A stretch of DNA of 61,651 bases from assembly GCF_003611695.1 (NCBI RefSeq), contig NZ_RAWE01000036.1, positions 1 to 61,651 of the forward strand. The letters run 5' to 3'. A model generated the notes under the pieces. That model did not search any database. It saw only the letters and a list, made by a program, of their open reading frames with translations, and was not told where the DNA came from. The translations under genes were made by a program, and so were the position numbers. This stretch comes from Corallococcus carmarthensis (GTDB lineage Bacteria; Myxococcota; Myxococcia; Myxococcales; Myxococcaceae). This document shows, in pieces, positions 25,770-34,512 of this stretch; position 1 is the stretch's first letter, and every line of letters begins with the position of its first letter.

Positions 25770-27674
25770 ATGGCGGATACCTTGGCGGACCTCGCGGCGC
25801 AGCTGCGCATCGACAGCATCCGCTGCACCACGGCGGCGGGCTCGGGCCACCCCAGCTCTTCCATGTCCGCGGCGGACATCATGGCCGTGCTGTTCCAGAA
25901 GTACCTGCGCTTCGACTTCCAGCAGCCGAAGGCCCCCAACAACGACCGCTTCGTGCTCTCCAAGGGCCACGCCTGCCCGGTCCTCTACTCCGCCTTCAAG
26001 GCGGCGGGCGCCATCGACGACCGGGAATTGCTGACGCTGCGCAAGTTCGGCAGCCGGCTGGAAGGCCACCCGAACCCGCATGTGCTGCCGCTCGTGGATG
26101 TGGCCACCGGCTCGCTCGGGCAGGGACTGGCCGTGGGCGTAGGCATGGCGCTCTGCGCGCGCCTGGATGGGCTGCCCTTCCGCACCTACGTGCTGATGGG
26201 CGACAGCGAGACGGCGGAGGGCTCCGTCTGGGAGGCGTTCGACAAGGCTGGCCACTACGGGTTGGACAACCTGTGCGCCATCATCGACGTGAACCGGCTG
26301 GGCCAGAGCCGCGAGACGGAGCTGGGCTGGAACCTGGAGGCCTACGCGGCCCGCGTCCGCGCCTTCGGGTGGAACGCCGTCACGCTGGATGGTCATGACC
26401 TGGGCGCCATCGACCGCGCGTTCGCCGAAGCGCAGGCGAAGAAGGGGCAGCCCACCTGCCTCATCTGCAAGACGGAGAAGGGGCACGGCTCCTCGCTCAT
26501 CGCCAACCAGGACGGCTGGCACGGCAAGCCGCTGCCGGAGGACAAGGCGAAGGACGCCATCCGCGAGCTGGGCGGGGAGCGCAACATCCGCATCCAGATG
26601 AAGAAGCCGGAGGCGGTGAAGCCCCCCGTGCAGGACAAGGCCGCGCCGCTCCAGCTGCCCACGTACGAGGTCGGCCAGAAGGAGGCCACGCGCAAGGCGT
26701 ATGGCGACGCGCTCCTGGCGCTGGGCAACGCGCGGCCGGAGGTGGTGGCGCTGGACGCGGAGGTGTCCAACTCCACGTACTCGAACGAGTTCCAGAAGGC
26801 GCACCCGAAGCGCTACTTCGAGATGTTCATCGCGGAGCAGAACATGGTGTCCAGCGCGGTGGGCATGACGGTGCTGGGCAAGAAGGCCTTCGTCAGCACC
26901 TTCGCGGCCTTCCTGTCCCGCGCGTACGACCAGGTCCGCATGGCGGCCATCTCCAACGCCACGGTGCACCTGTGCGGCAGCCACGCGGGCGTGTCCATTG
27001 GCGAGGACGGGCCGTCGCAGATGGCGCTGGAGGACCTGGCGATGATGCGCGCGGTGGGCGGCAGCACGGTCGTCTACCCGAGCGACCCCAACCAGACCGC
27101 GAAGCTGCTGGCGCAACTGGCCGACCGCCAGGGCATCACCTACCTGCGCAGCACCCGTGAGAAGACGCCGGTGCTCTACCCCGCGACGGAGGACTTCCCC
27201 ATTGGCGGCAGCAAGGTGGTGCGCCAGTCCGGCAACGACGTGGCGACGGTGGTGGGCGCCGGCATCACGCTGCACGAAGCGCTCAAGGCGTACGAGCTGC
27301 TGAAGAAGCAGGGCGTCGCGGTGCGCGTCATCGACCTGTACTCCGTGAAGCCGGTGGACGCGAAGACGCTGCGCCAGGCCGCGCGCGAGACGCAGGGCCG
27401 GCTCGTCGTGGTGGAGGACCACTGGGCGGAAGGCGGCCTGGCGGACGCGGTGCTGGAGGCCTTCACCGGCGAGCGCGAACAGCTGCCCACCGTGGTGCGC
27501 CTCGCGGTGACGAAGATGCCCGGCTCCGGCAAGCCCGCGGAGCTGCTGGACGCCGCGGGCATCGACGCCGGGCACATCGTGGAGGCCGTCACCTCGCTGG
27601 TGGAGGAGACGGCCCGAGGCGGGGACGGCCGGGGCAAGCCGTCCGAGAACGCCTGGGGCCACACGAACGCGTAG
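25770..27674 (+). CDS. tkt: transketolase
   Basis: 634 residues from ATG 25770; the longer frame runs backward through the tal gene and is false. Thiamine-diphosphate motif region GDSETAEGSVWEA and N-terminal substrate histidine in SGHPSSSMSAADIMAVLF. Pyrimidine domain with LGKKAFVSTFAAFLSRAYDQ and CGSHAGVSIGEDGPSQ, and a C-terminal transketolase domain. The shorter eukaryotic-like subfamily with LSKGHACPVLYSAF. Works with the divergent transaldolase. Confidence 0.96.
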   Translation: MADTLADLAAQLRIDSIRCTTAAGSGHPSSSMSAADIMAVLFQKYLRFDFQQPKAPNNDRFVLSKGHACPVLYSAFKAAGAIDDRELLTLRKFGSRLEGHPNPHVLPLVDVATGSLGQGLAVGVGMALCARLDGLPFRTYVLMGDSETAEGSVWEAFDKAGHYGLDNLCAIIDVNRLGQSRETELGWNLEAYAARVRAFGWNAVTLDGHDLGAIDRAFAEAQAKKGQPTCLICKTEKGHGSSLIANQDGWHGKPLPEDKAKDAIRELGGERNIRIQMKKPEAVKPPVQDKAAPLQLPTYEVGQKEATRKAYGDALLALGNARPEVVALDAEVSNSTYSNEFQKAHPKRYFEMFIAEQNMVSSAVGMTVLGKKAFVSTFAAFLSRAYDQVRMAAISNATVHLCGSHAGVSIGEDGPSQMALEDLAMMRAVGGSTVVYPSDPNQTAKLLAQLADRQGITYLRSTREKTPVLYPATEDFPIGGSKVVRQSGNDVATVVGAGITLHEALKAYELLKKQGVAVRVIDLYSVKPVDAKTLRQAARETQGRLVVVEDHWAEGGLADAVLEAFTGEREQLPTVVRLAVTKMPGSGKPAELLDAAGIDAGHIVEAVTSLVEETARGGDGRGKPSENAWGHTNA

Positions 27675-27695
27675 CGCGTGGCGCCCCAGGGGGCT

Positions 27696-28238
27696 TCAGG
27701 GCCTCGGCGGGTCCAGCCGGGCGATCGCGCGCCCCGCGCCGGACGATCGCGCGTAGTCCAGCGCGGTGCGCTTGTCCGCGTCCCGGGCCTTCACGTTCGC
27801 ACCGCGCTGGATGAGCAGCTCCATCAGCTCCAGCTTGTCGAACATGGCCGCGAACATCAGCGGCGTGCGGCCATCCGGGCCCGCGCCGTCCACGTCCGCG
27901 CCCGCGTCCAGGAGCACCGTGGCGATGGTCTCGTGGCCCTTGAAGGCCGCGCCGGCCAGCGGCGTCTGCCCGGCGTCGTTGGGCTGCTCCGGGTCCGCCC
28001 CGCGCTCCAGCATCAGGCGGGTCGCCTCCACGTGGCCGTAGTAGCTGGCCAGCATCAGGAGGGAATCCCCCCGCTCGTTGCGAACCCCCACGGGAAGCCC
28101 GGCGTCGAGCATCTCGCGCAGCTTCCCCGCGTCACCCGCGCGGACCAGCGTGAAGGCGCTCCTCACGAAGTCCAGGAGGGCGGCCTCTTCGGAATCCGGG
28201 GCAGGACCCGCGTTCTTGGGGTCATTCGGGGAGCTCAT
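27696..28238 (-). CDS. ankB: ankyrin-repeat protein, katA partner
   Basis: 180 residues from ATG 28238. Four to five ankyrin repeats: LVRAGDAGKLREMLDAG, GDSLLMLASYYGHVEATRLML, GQTPLAGAAFKGHETIATVLLDAG, GRTPLMFAAMFDKLELMELLIQRG, and KRTALDYAR. It begins 13 bp after the catalase stop in the same direction, so one operon. In several bacteria an ankyrin protein encoded beside catalase (AnkB) is needed for full catalase activity and peroxide resistance. The same role is likely here. Confidence 0.88.
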   Translation of the reverse strand: MSSPNDPKNAGPAPDSEEAALLDFVRSAFTLVRAGDAGKLREMLDAGLPVGVRNERGDSLLMLASYYGHVEATRLMLERGADPEQPNDAGQTPLAGAAFKGHETIATVLLDAGADVDGAGPDGRTPLMFAAMFDKLELMELLIQRGANVKARDADKRTALDYARSSGAGRAIARLDPPRP

Positions 28239-28251
28239 GGGCGGCGTTCCT

Positions 28252-29721
28252 TTAGCGCGAGCGGCGCAGCTGCTGCACGGCGTTGGCGATGCGCGAACCG
28301 TAGTCTTCATCGGCGGCACGGAAGTGGGCAATGGCCCGGGGGATGATGTCCTCCCGGCTCACCTGCGCCAGGCTGCCAGCGATGTTCTCCACCAGCCGGG
28401 CCTTCGCCGCCTCGTCCATCAGCCGGTAGAGGGCGCCGGCCTGCACGAAGTCGGTGTCCTCGGCGTGCTTGCCGTGGACGAAGGTGCCCGTCAGGCCGTT
28501 CACCGCGTAGCCCGTGCCTGGGGTCTCGTCCGTCTGGGCGGGGCCGTTGAAGCTGTTGGGTTCGTAGTTGGGGCCGCGCCCGCCGTTGCCGTCGAAGCGC
28601 ATGGCGCCGTCACGGCCGTAGTTGCGTGCGCCGCCCTTCACGCCCTTGGGCGAATTCACCGGCAGCTGCGTGCTGTTGATGCCCAGCCGGTAGCGGTGCG
28701 CGTCGCCGTAGGCGAACAGGCGCGCCTGGAGCATCCGGTCCGGGGACGGGCCGATGCCGGGCACGAAGTGCGACGGATCCAGGGCCGCCTGCTCCACCTC
28801 CGCGAAGAAGTTCTCCGGGTTGCGGTTCAGCGTGAGCTTGCCCACCTCCATCAGCGGGTAGTCCTTGTACGGCCACACCTTGGTGAGGTCGAACGGGTTG
28901 AAGCGGTAGTTCGCGGCGTCCGCCTCCGGCATCACCTGCACCTTGAGCGTCCACGAGGGGAACTCGCCCCGGTCGATGGCGCGGTACAGGTCGCGCTGGT
29001 GGTGCTGCGGGTCCTTGCCTCCCACCCCCTCCGCCTCCTGCGTGGTGAGGGTGCGGATGCCCTGGTCCGTCTTGAAGTGGAACTTCACCCAGAAGCGCTC
29101 GCCCGTCGCGTTCACCCACTGGAAGGTGTGCGAGCCAAAGCCATCCATGTGCCGCAGCGTCGCGGGGATGCCCCGGTCACCGAAGAGCCAGGTGAACTGG
29201 TGCGTGGCCTCCGGCGAGTAGGAGAAGAAGTCCCAGACGTTGTCCGGCTCCTGGCAGTTCGTGTACGGGTCATACTTCTGCGAGTGGATGAAGTCCGGGA
29301 ACTTGATGCCGTCGCGCAGGAAGAACACCGGTGTGTTGTTGCCCACGACGTCCCAGTTGCCGTCCTCCGTGTAGAAGCGCACCGCGAAGCCGCGCGGGTC
29401 GCGGGCGGTGTCCGGCGCGCCCTTGGAGCCCGCCACGGTGGAGAAGCGCAGGAAGGCTTCCGTCTTCTTGCCCACCGCGCTGAAGACCTTCATGCGGGTG
29501 AAGCGGGAGATGTCCTGCGTGACTTCGAAGGTGCCGTAGGCGCCGGAGCCCACCGCGTGCACCACGCGCTCCGGGATGCGCTCGCGGTTGAAGCGGGCCA
29601 GCTTCTCCAGCAGGTGGTGGTCCTGCAGCAGCACCGGGCCATTGGCGCCGGCCGTCTGCGAGTGCTGGTTGTCGGAGACCGGGGCGCCGGCTTCGGTGGT
29701 CAGGGTGGGGCGCTGGGACAT
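28252..29721 (-). CDS. katA: monofunctional haem catalase
   Basis: 489 residues from ATG 29721 with AAAGGAAA upstream, the usual length of small-subunit clade 3 catalases. Distal His in ERVVHAVGSGAYGTF, Asn in GNNTPVFFLRD, and proximal haem-ligand Tyr in RLFAYGDAHRYRLG. Decomposes hydrogen peroxide in the cytoplasm. First gene of a katA-ankB operon. It diverges from oxyR across 131 bp, the classic regulatory arrangement. Confidence 0.97.
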   Translation of the reverse strand: MSQRPTLTTEAGAPVSDNQHSQTAGANGPVLLQDHHLLEKLARFNRERIPERVVHAVGSGAYGTFEVTQDISRFTRMKVFSAVGKKTEAFLRFSTVAGSKGAPDTARDPRGFAVRFYTEDGNWDVVGNNTPVFFLRDGIKFPDFIHSQKYDPYTNCQEPDNVWDFFSYSPEATHQFTWLFGDRGIPATLRHMDGFGSHTFQWVNATGERFWVKFHFKTDQGIRTLTTQEAEGVGGKDPQHHQRDLYRAIDRGEFPSWTLKVQVMPEADAANYRFNPFDLTKVWPYKDYPLMEVGKLTLNRNPENFFAEVEQAALDPSHFVPGIGPSPDRMLQARLFAYGDAHRYRLGINSTQLPVNSPKGVKGGARNYGRDGAMRFDGNGGRGPNYEPNSFNGPAQTDETPGTGYAVNGLTGTFVHGKHAEDTDFVQAGALYRLMDEAAKARLVENIAGSLAQVSREDIIPRAIAHFRAADEDYGSRIANAVQQLRRSR

Positions 29722-29819
29722 GGACGCTTTCCTTTGCGTGAGGCCTTCAGGGGCACTTCGACGGTGGGAAAGGTAGAGAGGTCCCGGTGATTGGGCCAAG
29801 ACATCGTTTGGATGGGAGT

Positions 29820-29836
29820 GATAGGCAGGGGTTATC
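29820..29836. promoter_or_regulatory. possible OxyR half-site
   Basis: GATAGGCAGGGGTTATC shows ATAG-N7-TTAT, close to the OxyR unit ATAG-N7-CTAT, and its ends GATA/TATC are symmetric. It lies in the katA-oxyR interval, 16 bp before the oxyR start. A second unit is not clear, so confidence is low. Confidence 0.35.
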
Positions 29837-29852
29837 GGTTCCAGGGAGGACC

Positions 29853-30797
29853 ATGGCCTCGCTCAACGACATCACCTTGCGGCAGTTGGAGTACCTGGTG
29901 GCGGTGGCGGAGACGTTGGGCTTCCGGCGGGCGGCCGAGCGGTGTCATGTCTCCCAGCCGGCCCTGAGCGCGCAGATCCAACAGCTGGAGTCGGTGCTCG
30001 GCGTGAAGCTGTTCGAGCGGGACGCGCGCCGGGTGATGCTCACACCGCAGGGCACGGAGCTGGTGGCACGGGCGCGGCGCGTGCTCACGGAGGCCGAGGA
30101 CATCCTCAAGGCGGCGGCGCGGATGGGTGACCCGTTCGCGGGGCCGCTGCACCTGGGCGCCATCCCCACGGTGGCGCCCTACGTGCTGCCGGAGGTGGTG
30201 CCCGCGCTGGTGAATCAGTACCCGAAGCTCCAGCTGCGGCTGCGCGAGGAGAAGACGGCGCTCCTGATGCGGGACATGGACGAGGGCCGGCTGGACGCGG
30301 CGCTGCTCGCGATGGACGCGGACCTGGGGCGCCAGGTGGAGCACGCGGTCATCGCGGAGGACCCCTTCGTCGTCGCGGCGCCGCCGGGGCATCGCTTGGA
30401 GAAGAAGAAGCAGGTGCGGCTTGGCGACCTGGACGACGAGGACGTGCTGCTGCTGGAGGACGGGCACTGCTTCCGCAGCCAGACGCTGGCGCTGTGCACG
30501 CGCGTGGGCGCGCGCGAGGTGGACTTCCGCGCCACCAGCCTGACGACGCTCGCGCAGATGGTGACGGCGTCGGGCAGCCTCACGCTGTTGCCCCAGCTCG
30601 CGGTGCGCATGGAGAACCGGCAGGGGCAGCTGGTGGTGCGGCCCTTCGCGCCGCCGGGTCCGGGCCGGACGCTCGCGCTGGCGTGGCGCCCGGGGCATCC
30701 CAGGGCGGAGGCGCTGCGCACCATCGCGGGGACGCTGCGCTCCGTGTGGCCGGGGGCGGGGAAGGCGAAGGTCAGCGCAGCGGCTTCTCCGAAGTGA
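29853..30797 (+). CDS. oxyR: OxyR-type LysR hydrogen peroxide sensor
   Basis: 314 residues from ATG 29853 with GGGAGGA upstream. LysR winged helix at the N-terminus ([32 protein letters not shown]). The sensor domain keeps both redox cysteines at OxyR spacing: Cys206 in [10 protein letters not shown] and Cys215 in LALC. Oxidation should form the disulfide that activates transcription of the divergent catalase operon. Its 3' end overlaps the converging rraA gene by 26 bp. Confidence 0.95.
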   Translation: MASLNDITLRQLEYLVAVAETLGFRRAAERCHVSQPALSAQIQQLESVLGVKLFERDARRVMLTPQGTELVARARRVLTEAEDILKAAARMGDPFAGPLHLGAIPTVAPYVLPEVVPALVNQYPKLQLRLREEKTALLMRDMDEGRLDAALLAMDADLGRQVEHAVIAEDPFVVAAPPGHRLEKKKQVRLGDLDDEDVLLLEDGHCFRSQTLALCTRVGAREVDFRATSLTTLAQMVTASGSLTLLPQLAVRMENRQGQLVVRPFAPPGPGRTLALAWRPGHPRAEALRTIAGTLRSVWPGAGKAKVSAAASPK

Positions 30798-31269
30798 CGA
30801 TGCCGTCCGCGTCCGCGTAGAGGTGGTGGCCGGGAATGAAGGTGACGCCGGCGAAGCGCACCTCCACGTCGCGCTGTCCCTCGTTGCGCTTGCCGCTCTT
30901 GAGCGGGTGGGTGCCCAGCGCCTTCACGCCGATGGCGGTGCGGCCCACTTCTTCCGCGTCGCGGATGCAGCCGTTCACGACCACGCCCGCCCAGCCGTTC
31001 TTCTGGCCCAGGGCCGCGAGCACGTCCCCCACCAGCGCGCAGCGGCGGCTGCCTCCGCCATCCACCACCAGCACGCGGCCCTGGCCGGGCTCCTCCAATG
31101 CCTTGCGCACCAGGGAGTTGTCCTCCGGCGCGCGCACGGTGCTGATGGGGCCAAAGAAGCCGCGGCGTCCGCCGTAGTCCAGGAACCCAGGCTCGGCGAC
31201 CTGGAAGTGCGCAGTGCCTGCGTGGGCGTCACAGAGGTCGGCGGTCTTGGTGTCAGGGGTGTCGCTCAT
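30772..31269 (-). CDS. rraA: RraA family protein (RNase E regulator-like / HMG aldolase-like)
   Basis: 165 residues from ATG 31269. Full-length RraA fold: TADLCDAH near the start, [19 protein letters not shown] in the middle, and [12 protein letters not shown] with the arginine-aspartate pair of the site. Members either bind RNase E or act as 4-hydroxy-4-methyl-2-oxoglutarate aldolase/oxaloacetate decarboxylase; the sequence alone does not tell which. Its coding end overlaps the oxyR end by 26 bp tail to tail. Confidence 0.93.
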   Translation of the reverse strand: MSDTPDTKTADLCDAHAGTAHFQVAEPGFLDYGGRRGFFGPISTVRAPEDNSLVRKALEEPGQGRVLVVDGGGSRRCALVGDVLAALGQKNGWAGVVVNGCIRDAEEVGRTAIGVKALGTHPLKSGKRNEGQRDVEVRFAGVTFIPGHHLYADADGIVTSEKPLR

Positions 31270-31386
31270 GAACCGTAGGATGCACACGCCGGCCGGGTGT
31301 GATTGTCATTGCGAGTGCGGGCTGTCGTGTCTTGACCGTGCAATGTTCAAAGTCCTACCGTCGGCGCCTTCCTGAGGGGGAAATCC

Positions 31387-32313
31387 ATGCAGATGTTGAA
31401 GTGGTGGGTGGGTGCGCTCGCGCTGCTGGCGCTCGCGTGTGGTGAGGTCTCCGAGCCGTCCACGCCGGTGGTTCGTGACGGCGAGGGCCTGCTGGAGCTG
31501 CCGCTGGTGTCCACGTCGGCGGGACGCAGCTACAAGCTGGTGGGCGCGACGTTCGCCATCACGGGGCCGCAGAACGCGACCATCACGGACACGTCCGCGG
31601 AGTCGGTGAGCCTGGCGCTTATCGCGGGGACGTACTCCATCCAGATGAACGGCGACTGGCACGTGGAGCGCACGGACGTGCCGGGCGTCACGGTGCCTGT
31701 CACGCTGGTGTCGCCGAACCCGATGACGTTCACGCTGGGCGAGGGCGAGTCTCGTCCCGTGCGCTTCCTGTTCAAGGTGCCGGAGGATGGCACCGCGGAC
31801 GTGGGCATCGGCGTGGACTCTGGCGGCTGGATTTCGGGAACCCTTCAGTTCGAAGCTTCTCCTCCGCCAGGGAGCAGGCCCCCGAGCATCTTTGACGGCC
31901 TGAACGGGAAGAGCATTCCCTTCGTCATCAGCTACGAGTCTGCGACGGTGGCGCGGAGCAGTGGGTCCTATCCCAAGCAGGTCCAGGTCCAGACCGCTCC
32001 CGTGACCTTCCAACTGGGAGGCGCGGTCCCTGAAGAGGTGATGCAGCAGTTCGTCCCCGCGCTCCAGGGACGCTCCATGGAGTTCTCCGTCTCGGCCTCG
32101 GGGCCGGGCTACTCCTATGCGGTGCATCTGTTCCTGGAGAACCTGGAGAATGGCGTCCGGCTCGAACTGCATCCGCGGATGATCATCGGCGCGGACGCGG
32201 AGGGCTATCCGCTCCTGGTGCCCACGTCCATGCAAGCGGGCGATGCGTCTCTCAGCAACGGTTCCGGGTATGCCACGGCTTCTCTCCACGACGGCACGTT
32301 CGCACCCCGGTAG
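31387..32313 (+). CDS. lipoprotein of unknown function
   Basis: 308 residues. Lipobox ALAC after LKWWVGALALL, then GEVSEPS. The mature part is beta-rich: SYKLVGATFAITGPQNATI and AGTYSIQMNGDWHVER, like other myxobacterial surface lipoproteins that begin with a pre-albumin or fibronectin-like beta domain. No catalytic or binding motif is seen. Followed by two hairpins. Confidence 0.75.
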   Translation: MQMLKWWVGALALLALACGEVSEPSTPVVRDGEGLLELPLVSTSAGRSYKLVGATFAITGPQNATITDTSAESVSLALIAGTYSIQMNGDWHVERTDVPGVTVPVTLVSPNPMTFTLGEGESRPVRFLFKVPEDGTADVGIGVDSGGWISGTLQFEASPPPGSRPPSIFDGLNGKSIPFVISYESATVARSSGSYPKQVQVQTAPVTFQLGGAVPEEVMQQFVPALQGRSMEFSVSASGPGYSYAVHLFLENLENGVRLELHPRMIIGADAEGYPLLVPTSMQAGDASLSNGSGYATASLHDGTFAPR

Positions 32314-32321
32314 CACCCGCC

Positions 32322-32359
32322 GCCGCGCGCCGCTCCCTCCACCGGGAACGGCGCGCGGC
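32322..32359 (+). terminator. GC-rich hairpin after the lipoprotein gene
   Basis: GCCGCGCGCCG (32322-32332) pairs exactly with 32349-32359; the loop contains a further 4-bp pairing TCCC/GGGA. It lies just past the stop at 32313. Confidence 0.7.
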
Positions 32360-32393
32360 CCCTGACGCCGTGTTGGAGGCGCGGCGTCAGGGG
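32359..32393 (-). terminator. second hairpin, for the converging gene
   Basis: CCCCTGACGCCG (32359-32370) pairs exactly with 32382-32393 around an 11-base loop. Its right arm contains the stop codon of the converging lipoprotein gene, so each gene has its own hairpin side by side. Confidence 0.65.
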
Positions 32394-33685
32394 GGCGCGT
32401 AGCCCACGGTGCCGGTGTTGCCGTCGTAGGTGTTGGCGCTCTGGGTGAACGTGGAGTCCTTGAAGACGAACACGCCCCAGCCCGTGCCCTGGGACACGAG
32501 CGAGTCGGTGAGCTGGAGCCGGCCCCGGCCCGAGTTGCCGCCCAGGACGATGTTGCCCTGGATATCGCCCGCGCTCGTGAAGGCGTCGCAGCAGAAGGGG
32601 TCCGAACCGCCGTGGCTCACCCGCGCGTGGGCGATGACGTTGGTCGCGTTCAGGGAGCGGATGGAGATGCCCTTCCAGTAGCCCGGCGTCTCCGTCCGGC
32701 CCGTGAACACGATGGGGTCCGCCGCCGTGCCCCGCGCCACCAGCGAGCCCGTCTCCGTGATGCGCAGGCCCGACGTCGCCTCGAACTGGAGCCGCACCCC
32801 CGGCTCGATGGTGAGCGCGCCCGCGTACTCCACGGTCGTGTCCGGGACGCCGGTGGAGACGCCATAGGGCACGTCCAGCTTGTGCAGCGTCTGCGCCGTG
32901 GCGGTGTCCGCCTGCGGCGCCGCCAGCAGGTGGACGGTGTTGTCGCCGTTGGCCGCCGGGCTGGTGGCGCTGTTGCCGGAGTAGATGCTCGTCCCATCCA
33001 GGGCGCTCGCGATGGACAGGCTCACGGTGACAGGGGCCCCCAGGTTGCCCCGGAAGAGGTTGCGCGAGAACCCCGGCAGCCGCGCCTTGTTGAAGGCGAA
33101 GAGGCCCAGGGTGCCGCTCTTCTCCACCGTGGTGTCCGTGATGCGCACCTGGCTGACGGAGTCCTGGAGCTGCGAGCCCACCACCACCGCGGCGCGGGCA
33201 TCCAGGCTGCCGCCGGGGCCGTAGAAATAGTCGCAGCAGAAGGCGCTCTCGCTGCCCGCGTAGGAGATGATCACGTGCTCCAGCACGTTCGCGGGGTTGT
33301 TGGACTTGAACGCGAGCCCCTTCCAGGAGCCCGGCGTGGCCGTCGCCCCGGTGAAGGTGATGGGCGCGGCCTCCGTGCCCACCGCGTTGAGGGACCCCGT
33401 CGGCATGATGCGCAGGCCCGCATCCGGCCCGAAGCGCACCACCGTGCCCGGCGCCAGGGTGAGGGCTCCGCTCACCTCCACCACCCCTGTCACCGCGTAG
33501 GTGCACTGCTGCGACCCCGGCTCCCAGGTCGTGGCGGCGGTCAGGTCTCCGGTGATGTTCCGGACGCAGGTGCCGTCAGGCCCGGGGCCGTCACCGGGGT
33601 CGTCCTCCGAACCGCCACAGGCGGCCAGGACGGAGGCCGCCACGAAGGGAAGAAGCCGCGGGAAGCGAAGCAGGTGTTGCACCAT
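32387..33685 (-). CDS. right-handed beta-helix lipoprotein with duplicated FCCD motif
   Basis: 432 residues. Lipobox VLAAC, then a Gly/Asp/Pro linker. Two similar halves (about 45-240 and 250-432) each carry parallel beta-helix rungs: LTLAPGTVVRFGPDAGLRI / LTIEPGVRLQFEATSGLRI, then TGSLNAVGTEAAPITFTG / TGSLVARGTAADPIVFTG. Each half also has a vicinal cysteine loop, AFCCDYF and PFCCDAF. No polysaccharide-lyase catalytic set is apparent. An internal duplication is clear; function unknown, perhaps surface adhesion or metal binding at the CC loops. Confidence 0.75.
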   Translation of the reverse strand: MVQHLLRFPRLLPFVAASVLAACGGSEDDPGDGPGPDGTCVRNITGDLTAATTWEPGSQQCTYAVTGVVEVSGALTLAPGTVVRFGPDAGLRIMPTGSLNAVGTEAAPITFTGATATPGSWKGLAFKSNNPANVLEHVIISYAGSESAFCCDYFYGPGGSLDARAAVVVGSQLQDSVSQVRITDTTVEKSGTLGLFAFNKARLPGFSRNLFRGNLGAPVTVSLSIASALDGTSIYSGNSATSPAANGDNTVHLLAAPQADTATAQTLHKLDVPYGVSTGVPDTTVEYAGALTIEPGVRLQFEATSGLRITETGSLVARGTAADPIVFTGRTETPGYWKGISIRSLNATNVIAHARVSHGGSDPFCCDAFTSAGDIQGNIVLGGNSGRGRLQLTDSLVSQGTGWGVFVFKDSTFTQSANTYDGNTGTVGYAPP

Positions 33686-33812
33686 GGAGGTCCCCCTGAA
33701 CGGGTCAGCGGCGAATGCCGCCTTCAGGCGGAGTACGCCGGGCCGCGCGCATATTCTCGGGGGGTGGGGAAAACGCCGTCGGCGGGCGCCAGCGGCTCGT
33801 TAGACTCCGGGG

Positions 33813-34487
33813 ATGACCGACCGGAACCCGGGCGACCCGACGCTGGAGACGCTCTTCCAGAACAACCGCCAGTGGGCCGCCTCCATGGTGGAGAAGGACG
33901 CGGACTTCTTCCGGAAGATGGCCGGCCACCAGTCGCCCGAGTACCTGTGGATCGGCTGCTCCGACAGCCGCGTGCCGGCCAATCAGATCGTCAACCTGAT
34001 GCCCGGCGACCTGTTCGTCCACCGCAACATCGCCAACGTCGTCGTGCACACCGACCTCAACGCGCTGTCGGTGCTGCAATTCGCCATCGACCTGCTGCGC
34101 GTGCGCCACGTCATCGTCTGCGGGCACTACGGCTGCTCCGGCGTGAGCGCCGCGCTGGAGCGCAGGCGGGTGGGGCTGGCGGACAATTGGCTGCGCCACG
34201 TGCAGGACGTGCACACGAAGCACGAGCGGCTGTTGCCCGAAGCGCTGTCTCCCCGCGAGCGGCACGACCGGCTGGGCGAACTGAACATCCTGGAGCAGGT
34301 GCAGAACGTGTGTCAGACGACCATCGTGCAGGACGCGTGGGAGCGCGGGCAGCCGCTCACCGTGCACGGGTGGATCTACGGCGTGGAGGACGGCCTCCTG
34401 AAGGACCTGGGCCTCACGCTCAGCGGACCGGACGAACTGGCCTCGAAGCTGCCCGGAAGCCTCGCGCGCTACGCGGCGGCACCGTAA
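33813..34487 (+). CDS. can: beta-class carbonic anhydrase
   Basis: 224 residues with all zinc-site residues: Cys49, Asp51 and Arg53 in CSDSRVP, then His105 and Cys108 in CGHYGCSG. Also VHRNIANVV and GWIYGVEDG. Interconverts CO2 and bicarbonate in the cytoplasm, supplying bicarbonate for carboxylases. First gene of the run of stress and energy genes that continues to about 52.8 kb, though it is transcribed alone. Confidence 0.97.
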   Translation: MTDRNPGDPTLETLFQNNRQWAASMVEKDADFFRKMAGHQSPEYLWIGCSDSRVPANQIVNLMPGDLFVHRNIANVVVHTDLNALSVLQFAIDLLRVRHVIVCGHYGCSGVSAALERRRVGLADNWLRHVQDVHTKHERLLPEALSPRERHDRLGELNILEQVQNVCQTTIVQDAWERGQPLTVHGWIYGVEDGLLKDLGLTLSGPDELASKLPGSLARYAAAP

Positions 34488-34512
34488 GGCACCGCCGCGC
34501 GTGCCGGCCTGT

